A stretch of 64,000 nucleotides of DNA. Origin: Helicobacter heilmannii (GTDB taxonomy: Bacteria; Campylobacterota; Campylobacteria; Campylobacterales; Helicobacteraceae). Under the pieces are notes generated by a model, which worked only from the letters and a program-made list of their open reading frames with translations, was not told the DNA's origin and did no database searches. The stretch spans positions 744,247 to 808,246 of the forward strand of contig NZ_CDMK01000001.1 in NCBI RefSeq assembly GCF_001283065.1, given 5' to 3'. Positions within the stretch are counted from its first letter, which is position 1, and every line of letters begins with the position of its first letter. Positions 45,190 through 53,181 of this stretch are shown in pieces. The position numbers were made by a program, and so were the translations under genes.

Positions 45190-46638
45190 GTGCTTAAAAA
45201 GTTCTTTTTAACAAACAGCTCGGGGATTTTGTGCTCTAGAGTGGCGGGGTTTGTGCGGGATTTGCTGAGCGCGTCCGTACTTGGCAGCGGGCTTTATAGC
45301 GATATTTTTTTTGTGGCGTTTAAGTTCCCTAATCTCTTTCGGCGCATTTTTGCCGAAGGGGCGTTTAGCCAAAGTTTCTTGCCCGCCTTCATTTCTAGCC
45401 GCTACAAGGGGGCGTTTTTGCTTGGCATTTTTGGGTTGTTTAGCCTGTTCCTATGCGCCCTTGTGCTGATTGTGTCGCATTTTCGCTTGTTTTTTACGAA
45501 GTTGCTCGCCTTTGGCTTTAGCCCGCATGCTATCGAGCTGGCTAAGGACATTGTGGCGATCAATTTTTATTATTTGCTCTTGGTGTTTTGGGCGACCTTT
45601 TTTGGCGCGCTCTTGCAGTATAAAAACCACTTTTGGGTGAGTGCCTACCACACGATTTTATTAAACTTGGCGATGATTTGCGCCCTCGTGTGGCATAAAA
45701 ACGACCATTTCTTAGAAGTGGTGCGGGCGTTGAGCTATGGGGTGCTTTGGGGGGGGTGCGCCCAGGTGTGTTTGCACTTTTACCCACTCTATAGACTTGG
45801 CTTTTTTAAACTCTTTGGCATAGGCGCGTATAGTCTGCTGCACGCTAGCCCCGCCCAACAAGCCGCCATAAAACAAGAGCGCAGACACTTTTTTAAGCAG
45901 TTCTTCCCTAGCGTGCTAGGTAACTCGGCGAGCCAAATTTCTGCCTTCATAGACACCTTATTGGCCTCTTTTTTAGCCACGGGCAGCATTTCTTATTTGT
46001 ATTACGCAAACCGCATTTTCCAACTGCCCCTAGCCCTCTTTGCTATTGCCACTTCTACAGCACTCTTTCCCACCATTGCACGGGCGATTAAAAATAACGA
46101 CAGCGACAAAGCCATAACCCACCTCAAACAGGCGTTTGAGTTTCTAGCCGCCATGCTGCTCATCTGCACGCTTGGGGGGGTGTTCTTGGCTAAGGACATC
46201 ATCGCTTTGTTGTTTGAAAGGGGGCAGTTTGGGGCGCAGGATGCCGCCCAATGCTCTAAGGTCTTTTGCGCCTATTTAGTGGGGCTTTTGCCCTTTGGGG
46301 TGGCTAAGATTTTTGCGCTGTGGCTATATGCCCACAAAGAGCAGGGCAGGGCGGCCAAAATCGCGCTCATTTCTCTAATTTTTGGCACGCTCTGCTCTCT
46401 AGCCTTAATGCCCTATTTGCACGCCAGTGGGTTAGCCCTCTCTAGCTCGCTCTCTGGCTTTTTGCTCTGTGGGCTTTATCTTAGGGCTTTTGGTTTTAAG
46501 CGTTTTTTAGGCATGATTTCGCTTTCTAAATGCGCCTTTTTAGGTTTGCTCTTAGGCTTAGAAGCCGTAATCTTAGCCCTATTTGTTGGGGTGTTACAAA
46601 CCTTCAAAGCGTGGATTTTTTTACACCACTTATTTTAA
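45190..46638 (+). CDS. murJ: Lipid II flippase MurJ
   Basis: 482 residues from a GTG start at 45190 (AAGGG upstream); earlier in-frame codons run through the pirin remnant. About 14 membrane helices; FLTNSSGILCSRVAGFVRDL is the conserved N-terminus with the RxxGxxRD-type motif, and FRRIFAEGAFSQSFLPAFI the second. It moves lipid II across the inner membrane for wall synthesis. An 8-G run (45749-45756) lies inside. cysS follows after 16 bases, the same order as in H. pylori. Confidence 0.95.
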   Translation: MLKKFFLTNSSGILCSRVAGFVRDLLSASVLGSGLYSDIFFVAFKFPNLFRRIFAEGAFSQSFLPAFISSRYKGAFLLGIFGLFSLFLCALVLIVSHFRLFFTKLLAFGFSPHAIELAKDIVAINFYYLLLVFWATFFGALLQYKNHFWVSAYHTILLNLAMICALVWHKNDHFLEVVRALSYGVLWGGCAQVCLHFYPLYRLGFFKLFGIGAYSLLHASPAQQAAIKQERRHFFKQFFPSVLGNSASQISAFIDTLLASFLATGSISYLYYANRIFQLPLALFAIATSTALFPTIARAIKNNDSDKAITHLKQAFEFLAAMLLICTLGGVFLAKDIIALLFERGQFGAQDAAQCSKVFCAYLVGLLPFGVAKIFALWLYAHKEQGRAAKIALISLIFGTLCSLALMPYLHASGLALSSSLSGFLLCGLYLRAFGFKRFLGMISLSKCAFLGLLLGLEAVILALFVGVLQTFKAWIFLHHLF

Positions 46639-46654
46639 TCCCAAAGGTTTTACA

Positions 46655-48076
46655 ATGATTTATTTATTTGACAGCCACCGCAAGCAAAAATGCCCCTTCA
46701 AGCCTTTAAAAGCCCCAAATGTATTGATGTATGTATGCGGGCCCACGGTCTATGACTATTCCCACCTAGGGCATGCAAGGAGCGCGATCACTTTTGACCT
46801 TCTTAGTCGCATGCTGACTTTAAGCGGGTATCGGGTGCATTTGGTGAAAAATTTTACGGATATTGATGACAAAATCATTGCCAAGGCCATCCAAAAGAAC
46901 ACAGACATACAGACGCTCACCGCGTTTTTTATCCAAGCGTATTTGCAGGACATGCAGGCTTTGGGGGTGGCTAGGGCACATTTAGAGCCCAAGGCGAGCA
47001 CGCATTTAGAGGACATTGTGCAGATGGTGCAGGGCTTATTGACCAAGGGCTTTGCCTACCAAACCCCCAATGGGGATGTGTATTTAGACACCAGTTTAGA
47101 CAAAGCCTATGGGTCTTTGAGCGGGCATTCTTTAGAGCTTGAGAGCGTGAGCCGCATTGAGGACAACCATGAGAAAAAACATCCACAGGATTTTGCCCTA
47201 TGGAAGGCGTATAAGGGCGAGGGGGATGTGGGTTATGCTAGCGCACTAGGTAAGGGCAGGCCCGGCTGGCACATAGAGTGCTCGGCAATGATTAGGGTAA
47301 GCGGGGCCTACACCGACACGCCCTATCAAATAGACATACACGGCGGGGGCAACGATTTATTCTTCCCCCACCACGAAAACGAAGCCAGCCAAAGCCGGTG
47401 CGCCTTTAACCAAGAGTTGGCGCAGTTTTGGGTGCATAATGGCTTTGTGAATATCTCGGGCGAAAAGATGAGCAAGAGTTTAGGCAACAGCTTTTACATT
47501 AAGGATGCACTGAGAACCTACGATGGCGAGATTTTGCGTAATTACCTGCTGGGCGTGCATTACAGCGCGATTTTAAACTTCAGTCCCGAGGATTTGGTGA
47601 GTCAGAAGAAACGCCTAGACAAGCTTTATCGCCTTAAAAAACGGGCATTAGAGCTCGCGCATGCGCCCAGCACAGCTGATGCCACCTTCACCCACGCCCT
47701 ATTAGAGAGCATGCAAGATGATTTAAACATTTCTAGGGCCTTGAGTGTGCTCGAAGAGCATTTGCACCTTAGCAATGAAAAACTAGACAACACCACGAAT
47801 AAAGTGGATAAAAAGCACGGGGCTAGCCAGATTCTCGCTGATTTACTCTTTGTAGAGAGTTTGCTAGGGCTTGGGGGCAAAGAGCCCAGCGTGTATTTTC
47901 AGCTAGGCGTGGATGCTGAGCTTAAAGAATACATCAACACCCAAATCGCTTTGCGTCAAGAGGCCAAAAAGGCCAAGGACTTCGCAAGAGCAGATGCGAT
48001 AAGACAAGCTTTAAGCCAGCGGGGCATTGCCTTGATGGACACGCCAAGCGGGACTATTTGGGAGAAAATCATTTAA
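46655..48076 (+). CDS. cysS: Cysteinyl-tRNA synthetase
   Basis: 473 residues from ATG 46655 (MIYLFDSHRKQKCPFKP). Class I synthetase with HLGH (37-40, the HIGH motif) and KMSKSLGN (KMSKS). Zinc ligands include C28 and the pair in WHIECSAM and HHENEASQS. A longer frame upstream has no family match. Its stop region overlaps the 3' end of the convergent gene by 8 bases. Confidence 0.97.
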   Translation: MIYLFDSHRKQKCPFKPLKAPNVLMYVCGPTVYDYSHLGHARSAITFDLLSRMLTLSGYRVHLVKNFTDIDDKIIAKAIQKNTDIQTLTAFFIQAYLQDMQALGVARAHLEPKASTHLEDIVQMVQGLLTKGFAYQTPNGDVYLDTSLDKAYGSLSGHSLELESVSRIEDNHEKKHPQDFALWKAYKGEGDVGYASALGKGRPGWHIECSAMIRVSGAYTDTPYQIDIHGGGNDLFFPHHENEASQSRCAFNQELAQFWVHNGFVNISGEKMSKSLGNSFYIKDALRTYDGEILRNYLLGVHYSAILNFSPEDLVSQKKRLDKLYRLKKRALELAHAPSTADATFTHALLESMQDDLNISRALSVLEEHLHLSNEKLDNTTNKVDKKHGASQILADLLFVESLLGLGGKEPSVYFQLGVDAELKEYINTQIALRQEAKKAKDFARADAIRQALSQRGIALMDTPSGTIWEKII

Positions 48077-48998
48077 GCCTTAAATTCTCTAGGAATTTGG
48101 GCGTGAGCGTGCTTAAGCGGATGGGGTAGGTGTTGTGCGGGTCGTTCGTGCTTTGGTTGTAAAAGACCTGCCCGCCCTGCGCGTAGCGTTTGAGCTCTAA
48201 ATCTCCCCCGAAACTCTCAAAGTTTAAAGCAATGGCCGGGGCATTAGCAGGCTTAAAGTGCAACTCCACATAAGGGTCGTGTGCGCTAAAATCCACAAAT
48301 CCCGTCCCCTGTATGCAAAAACGCCCCCTTGGGCGTTGGAACTTTTGTATCTGCACGCATTGCTCCTTGGGGCTGTGGGTGGTGCTGATGGTGTAATCAC
48401 CCAGTTTGGTGCTGCGGGGGGCTTGCGCGCTTGGGCTTTGGGGGGCTCTTGGGAGCGTGGGGGCGAACTCTTTAGGGGACGCATAGGTGGGGGTGGCAGG
48501 GGTACTTAAGGTGGCTAGAAGTTTGTCGTTAATTGCACCCATGGCGTAGATGGGAGCGGTGGTTTCATAGGTGGTGGACTGGTTTAGAGGGGCTAGGCTC
48601 GTTAAATAAAAAGTGCCATGCTTTAGAGCAAAGCTCAGCGTGTAGCCCGTGTCTTTGGGGGCCATGGTGGGGGTGGCAGGGGTACTATTCACTAATTCTA
48701 AACGCAACTTACCCTGCTCTTTTGAGAGCTTTAGGGAATTAAACCCACGCACACAAAAGCCCTTGAAGAGTTGTCCTTGATAGAGCACACCCACACAAGC
48801 CCCCTTCTTGCTGGGCACTTGAGCTAGAGCCCCTATGAGCGTGTAGGGCGCAAACTCTAAATGACTGGTGCTAAAATGCGCAAGCTGTTCGGGTTTTTGT
48901 GCGTTTAAAAACTCTTGCAACCAAGTTTTGATAGTTGGGGTTGGGCTAGCATGCAAGCTTAGGGCGCAACAAATAAGCGCAAATAAAAAACGGGGCAT
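48069..48998 (-). CDS. Exported protein of unknown function, repeat linker
   Basis: 309 residues beginning MPRFLFALICCALSLHASPT, a signal peptide of 17 residues. Four Cys in the mature part (for example GACVGVLY and GFCVRG). Two identical phrases STPATPT sit 60 residues apart, in Pro/Ala/Ser-rich stretches. The C-terminal region has beta-strand-like segments (GRFCIQGTGFVDFSAHDPYV then ELHFKPAN). No family recognised. It may be periplasmic or outer-membrane associated. Convergent with cysS, tail overlap of 8 bases. Confidence 0.65.
   Translation of the reverse strand: MPRFLFALICCALSLHASPTPTIKTWLQEFLNAQKPEQLAHFSTSHLEFAPYTLIGALAQVPSKKGACVGVLYQGQLFKGFCVRGFNSLKLSKEQGKLRLELVNSTPATPTMAPKDTGYTLSFALKHGTFYLTSLAPLNQSTTYETTAPIYAMGAINDKLLATLSTPATPTYASPKEFAPTLPRAPQSPSAQAPRSTKLGDYTISTTHSPKEQCVQIQKFQRPRGRFCIQGTGFVDFSAHDPYVELHFKPANAPAIALNFESFGGDLELKRYAQGGQVFYNQSTNDPHNTYPIRLSTLTPKFLENLRLK
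48486..48506. repeat. 21-bp direct repeat, copy 1
   Basis: GGTGGGGGTGGCAGGGGTACT (written here as the plus strand without its last base: GGTGGGGGTGGCAGGGGTAC) in the exported protein gene; an identical copy lies exactly 180 bases on. It encodes the STPATPT phrase. Confidence 0.85.
48666..48686. repeat. 21-bp direct repeat, copy 2
   Basis: Same 21 bases as at 48486-48506, exactly 60 codons away. Recombination between them would delete 60 codons in frame. Confidence 0.85.
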
Positions 48999-49056
48999 GG
49001 TTATCCTTTTTAAAAATCTCTATTATACAAAAAACCCATTTACACCCACTTTTAGG

Positions 49057-49062
49057 TATAAT
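49057..49062 (+). promoter_or_regulatory. -10 box of the Hof/ABC operon
   Basis: TATAAT precedes the porin gene. Transcription about seven bases downstream would begin after the ATG at 49061, which excludes that codon as start and supports 49088 or 49073. Confidence 0.55.
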
Positions 49063-49087
49063 GAGCCATTTTATGTTGGGATGGTGT

Positions 49088-50305
49088 ATGCGCCGCTGTC
49101 TTTTGGGTTTGTCTTTTTTAATGTCCCCCTTGCTTGCCACCGATATTCGGCTCGACCCCTTTGGCTACTTAGGGATGATTTACAGCCAAGGCTTAGAGCA
49201 CAATGGGCACGGGTATGTGGGCTTTGATGCTCGTGTGGGGACAAACTTTGCCTTCAACAATGGGTGGGCATTTGGCATTGGGGCAATCGGAGCGTGGAAT
49301 GTGTGGAGCCGCAATAGGAAGTTCCAACCCATTCTCAGCATTGGCAATGTCCTAGGCCGTGTGGAGGGCAATATGCTCCCCTATTTAAGCATGGGCGACA
49401 TTTCAGACGCGTATGTCAAATACGACACCAAAAGGCTTAAGTTCGCTTTGGGGCGTTTTGACACCAACTTCGTGGATTTTGATTGGATCCAGGGCAATAT
49501 CCAAGGAGCAAGCTTATATATGCACCGCTATGATTGGACTTATTGGGGCATTTTCATGGACTCCATGCTCTATAATGGCTACCAAGGCAACGACTTGCAA
49601 GGCCCGCGTATTGCCACCGGGATCAATGCCTTAGCGTCCTTTGACCCCGTGTCTAAGAAAAAATATGTAGGTGGGGAGGTCTTTGCCTTTGGCACAAGCT
49701 ATGAACACAAGGGCTTTAAAATCTCGCCCTTTTTCCTTGCCGACTCACACTTGCCAATGGTGCGCACGCCCTTGATCCAAGTGGGCTTTAAATTCCAATA
49801 CTTCGCGCAGCTGCCCAAAGGTTTTAAGTCTTATACAATCGTGCATGGTATTTACCAGCATGGCAACACGGACGCGGTTAGGGGCAATGACGAGGCGGGA
49901 CTGGTGATGGTGGATCAAACTTTCATGTATAAAATCCTAAACTTTGGACTAGGCGTTTATGGCGTGCCTGCGCCGAATAAAAAGGGCTTCTTTTGGTCTT
50001 TCAACGATAAAACGAAGTTTTATGGCCGTGGGATCAACGCGATGGGCGTGCCCGCCATTTACTTTGCTAATGCCACGATCACAGGCTATATTTTTGGCGG
50101 GCTAAAGACTAACCGGGTGCGCATGGACGCGATGGTCGCCTTTGGGGATTACCAAGAGTATTCGTTGATGACCAATTACAAGGTGTGGCAGTCCAAACAA
50201 ATGATCTTAGACGCGGGGCTAGGCTATGTCTATTCTTACTCCAATAAAGTGAAAAACACCATAGGCAACTCCTCCTTTGTGCTTTTCACGAAGTTTTCTT
50301 ATTGA
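49088..50305 (+). CDS. Hof-type outer membrane porin
   Basis: 405 residues from ATG 49088 (MRRCLLGLSFLMSPLLA, a signal peptide). ATG 49073 is possible; 49061 lies on the -10 box. The mature part alternates strands with many Tyr/Phe/Gly (GYVGFDARVGTNFAF, DAYVKYDTKRLKFALGRFDT, YHSLMTNYKV-type) and ends in an aromatic residue (LFTKFSY) as outer membrane barrels do. The motif around GRFDTNFVDFDWIQGN (the RFD-NFVD and N-Q-G) resembles Hof/OprD-type porins of Helicobacter. Substrate unknown. Its stop overlaps the ABC ATPase start (TGATG), so porin and transporter are translated together. Confidence 0.8.
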   Translation: MRRCLLGLSFLMSPLLATDIRLDPFGYLGMIYSQGLEHNGHGYVGFDARVGTNFAFNNGWAFGIGAIGAWNVWSRNRKFQPILSIGNVLGRVEGNMLPYLSMGDISDAYVKYDTKRLKFALGRFDTNFVDFDWIQGNIQGASLYMHRYDWTYWGIFMDSMLYNGYQGNDLQGPRIATGINALASFDPVSKKKYVGGEVFAFGTSYEHKGFKISPFFLADSHLPMVRTPLIQVGFKFQYFAQLPKGFKSYTIVHGIYQHGNTDAVRGNDEAGLVMVDQTFMYKILNFGLGVYGVPAPNKKGFFWSFNDKTKFYGRGINAMGVPAIYFANATITGYIFGGLKTNRVRMDAMVAFGDYQEYSLMTNYKVWQSKQMILDAGLGYVYSYSNKVKNTIGNSSFVLFTKFSY

Positions 50306-50991
50306 TGCTTGTTGTCGAAAATTTAAGCAAAAGCTATGGCTCTAAGGTGGTGTTGCACGGCATAAGTTTTACCCTTGAGAGCACTCAGATTGTGGGGCTT
50401 TTGGGCGCAAATGGGGCGGGCAAGAGCTCGCTGTTAAAAATTTTAGCAGGACTTTTAAGAGAACATGGTGGGTCTGTGAGCCTACATGGGCAACCTATAG
50501 GGCTAGAGAGCAAGAAAATCACCGCCTATTGCCCCGATCGCCCTATTTACCCGCAAAGCCACACCGCCCACGATCTCTTAAGCTTCTGCGCCGACTTCTT
50601 TAGCGACTTTGACAAGGATAAGGCTTTGGGCTTGGTAGAACGATTTAAACTGCCCCTAGATTTGCCCTTTAAATCTCTCTCTAAAGGGCAAAAGGAACGC
50701 CTACAACTCATTTTCACTTTAAGTAGAAAAGCACAACTCTTTTTATTTGATGAGCCCTTGGGTGGGATCGACCCCCTGGGTAGACAAGAGATTTTGGATT
50801 TAATCACACAAGAAAAGGGGCAAGAAAGCACAATACTCATAGCCACGCATTTGGTGCACGACATACAGGATTGTTTAGACAAGGTATTATTTTTACAAAA
50901 TGGAGGGCTCGTTGCCTTTGAAGACAGTGCCACGCTTAAAGTAAAGCATGGCAGTGTGGAGCAGGCATATAAGGATTTAATGCATGTTTAA
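50305..50991 (+). CDS. ABC transporter ATP-binding protein
   Basis: 228 residues from ATG 50305. Walker A GANGAGKSS, ABC signature SLSKGQKERLQ (LSKGQ in place of LSGGQ), Walker B LFLFDEPLGGIDP, and the switch His in IATHLVHDI. It resembles ABC-2-type exporters (bacitracin / Nos-type). It overlaps the permease by 8 bases. Substrate unknown. Confidence 0.9.
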   Translation: MLVVENLSKSYGSKVVLHGISFTLESTQIVGLLGANGAGKSSLLKILAGLLREHGGSVSLHGQPIGLESKKITAYCPDRPIYPQSHTAHDLLSFCADFFSDFDKDKALGLVERFKLPLDLPFKSLSKGQKERLQLIFTLSRKAQLFLFDEPLGGIDPLGRQEILDLITQEKGQESTILIATHLVHDIQDCLDKVLFLQNGGLVAFEDSATLKVKHGSVEQAYKDLMHV

Positions 50992-51739
50992 GATCTTTAA
51001 GCACGATTTTTTGGAGAACTACGCCCCCATTGTGGGGATACAGGTGTTTTTGATTTTTTGTTGGGTGTTTTTGAGCCAAAAGGAAGGCAATGTCTTGGTG
51101 TTTTTGATGGCAAATTTCTTTTTATTTTTAGGCAGTGGGGTTTTGCTCGTGCTGATTTTTGCCGCTGCAGTGCGCTCCACACAACAAAAACTCTTTGGGG
51201 CAGAAGGGTACTTCACCTTTAGTCTGCCCTTAAGCATAGATGTGATTTTGGGGGCAAAAATTGCCGTCAATCTCACTTGGGTACTCCTAAGTATGGTGGG
51301 CTTTTTTTTGGCGTTGTTTTTGGCATATCTGTGCCACACCAAAGCCCCCTCGCTTAGCGATTTAAGCCCGCAGGGTCTGCCCTATGTCTTAAACGCCCTT
51401 GGGCTATTCTTGCTCTTTTGGTTGCTCTTGTATTTAAAACTGCTCTTGGTGCTGACCTTGTTAAACATAGGGCGTTTTAAACGCTTTGCCAAGCTCACCG
51501 GGCTGGTATTCTTTGTGGGGCTTAGTTTTGTGCTCTCTATACCCTCGCAAATTTTGCAAAAGTTCCTTTTAAGCCCCAAAAATGCCCTTTTGCAAGACAG
51601 TTATTTGGCCTTTTACGCCAATTACTTTTTCTTAGACAAAACCACCACCTTATTATTTTTAGGGCTAGAGTTTTTCAAGGTGGGGGTGTTGTACGCCACC
51701 ACTCGTTGGCTCTTGGTGCATAAACTTGCATTAGAATAG
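50984..51739 (+). CDS. ABC transporter permease
   Basis: 251 residues, about six membrane helices (for example FFLFLGSGVLLVLIFAAAV, NLTWVLLSMVGFFLALFLAY, FLLFWLLLYLKLLLVLTLL). It has the short cytoplasmic segment RSTQQKLFGAEGYFTFSLP, a coupling-type loop of ABC-2 permeases. Pairs with the upstream ATPase. Confidence 0.85.
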   Translation: MFKIFKHDFLENYAPIVGIQVFLIFCWVFLSQKEGNVLVFLMANFFLFLGSGVLLVLIFAAAVRSTQQKLFGAEGYFTFSLPLSIDVILGAKIAVNLTWVLLSMVGFFLALFLAYLCHTKAPSLSDLSPQGLPYVLNALGLFLLFWLLLYLKLLLVLTLLNIGRFKRFAKLTGLVFFVGLSFVLSIPSQILQKFLLSPKNALLQDSYLAFYANYFFLDKTTTLLFLGLEFFKVGVLYATTRWLLVHKLALE

Positions 51740-51753
51740 AAGAAAGGCAACAC

Positions 51754-52056
51754 ATGCAAAAATTTTACATTTGGCTCTTTTTAGGCTTGCTAGGCACGCT
51801 TAATGCCCAAAGCGGGTATTGCAGTTCTAATTGTGAGGGCACAGCCAGCGAGCGGCTAGCACCCATGGAGTTTCATTTTGACTTTGTACGCTCGGTGGAC
51901 CACTTCTTAAAGCACCCTAAAGCCCGCAAGCGCACGCTAAGGCACTGCCACGAAGCCTTCACCTCCACTGCTAGGATCAACACCATCACCAACTCATTTC
52001 GGGTAAATTGCGACCACGCCCTAGAGGCACAAAAGCTTGCCCAAGTGCAACCCTAA
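51754..52056 (+). CDS. Small secreted EexN-like protein
   Basis: 100 residues; signal peptide to about 18 (MQKFYIWLFLGLLGTLNA). Four Cys (C23, C27, C65, C86), which may form two disulfides. The segment SVDHFLKHPKARKRTLRHC followed by VNCDHALEAQ matches the EexN/TrbK entry-exclusion pattern (SVxxYxxHPxxRxxxLxxC...NCxxAxxA). Unlike classical EexN it has no lipobox. It follows the permease by 14 bases and a promoter for dnaN lies after it, so it is probably the last gene of the porin/ABC operon. The EexN relation is by pattern memory, not a search. Confidence 0.5.
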   Translation: MQKFYIWLFLGLLGTLNAQSGYCSSNCEGTASERLAPMEFHFDFVRSVDHFLKHPKARKRTLRHCHEAFTSTARINTITNSFRVNCDHALEAQKLAQVQP

Positions 52057-52064
52057 GCTATCTA

Positions 52065-52073
52065 TGCTAAAAT
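52065..52073 (+). promoter_or_regulatory. Extended -10 box of dnaN
   Basis: TG-C-TAAAAT, an extended -10, 26 bases before the dnaN ATG, which also has AAAGGA upstream. Confidence 0.5.
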
Positions 52074-52098
52074 AGCCTCTTTACACAAAGGATATTTT

Positions 52099-53181
52099 AT
52101 GCAATTAACCATTGACAAGACCCGCCTAGAGCGAGCATTGCAACATTTAGTGGCGTTCACTGACCGCAAAGACCTTGCCAACATCGCCTCCCATGTTTGC
52201 TTAGAAGCCAGACATGGGGGACTGCGCCTTGAGGCTAATGATTTAGAAATGGGGCTTTGCTTGCACCTAAAGGCCGATATTGTTGAAGAGGGCAGTGCCA
52301 CCTTCAACGCCAAGCACTTTTTAGACATCGCCTCCAAACTAGAAAATGGGGCTTTATCTTTAGAAACCAATGACGACTTCGTGCATATACGCTTCAAACG
52401 CTCTAAATTCAAACTCCCCTTGTTTGACCGCAATGATTTTCCAGCATTTCCTAGCCACGACAACCTACCCTTTTTGCACTTTAGCGACAGCGCGCTTAGC
52501 GAACACTTTAAAAAGCTCGCCCCTGTGATCAAAACAAACGCCTCTAAATACGAATTTGGAGGGGTGTTGATGGTACTTAAGGAGAGTTTGGAGCTGGCCG
52601 CCACCGACACCAAGCGTTTATCCTTAGTGCAAATGGATGCCGACAACATGCCCGCCCAAGCCCCCATGACAGAGTGTATCCTGCCTAAGCGAGCGATGCT
52701 AGAGATCAGCAAGCTCTTTGAAAGCGATTTTGATATGTTCTATGAGCCCAAAGACCCGACCATGCTCTTCTTTAAAAATGACGAAATGCTGCTTTATTCT
52801 AAGCTCATAGGGGGCAAATACCCCAATTACGAAGCGATTTTTCCCAAAGAGTTCGCCCACCAATTTGAGCTAGAAACCCAAAGTTTTAAAGAGGCGATCC
52901 AAATCACAAGTGCGCTCAGCCCCACGACTAAAATCGTGTTCTACCCTGAGCGCATAGAATTTGAATCGCTAGAAAATGAAAGCCCGAGCTTTTCTAGCAC
53001 CTCCATAGAGGCCAAAACCCCACTAGAAGGCTTTGAGCTGCAGGCCCACGCCCGCCACTTACTAGATGCCCTAAACACCTCTGCAAGCGCAAATTTCACC
53101 CTCTCTTTAAACCAAAGCACTGAACCCTTTTTGGTGGAGAAAGACGGGTTTAAAACCCTAATCATGCCCTTTGTGTCCTAA
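52099..53181 (+). CDS. dnaN: DNA polymerase III beta sliding clamp
   Basis: 360 residues, three similar domains of about 120 residues. RKDLANIASHVCLEARHGGL opens domain I and DTKRLSL ends the DNA-contact part of domain II. The C-terminus ends FKTLIMPFVS (cf. MPxRL in E. coli), which shapes the binding pocket for clamp partners. It overlaps the convergent NFACT gene by 4 bases. Confidence 0.96.
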   Translation: MQLTIDKTRLERALQHLVAFTDRKDLANIASHVCLEARHGGLRLEANDLEMGLCLHLKADIVEEGSATFNAKHFLDIASKLENGALSLETNDDFVHIRFKRSKFKLPLFDRNDFPAFPSHDNLPFLHFSDSALSEHFKKLAPVIKTNASKYEFGGVLMVLKESLELAATDTKRLSLVQMDADNMPAQAPMTECILPKRAMLEISKLFESDFDMFYEPKDPTMLFFKNDEMLLYSKLIGGKYPNYEAIFPKEFAHQFELETQSFKEAIQITSALSPTTKIVFYPERIEFESLENESPSFSSTSIEAKTPLEGFELQAHARHLLDALNTSASANFTLSLNQSTEPFLVEKDGFKTLIMPFVS

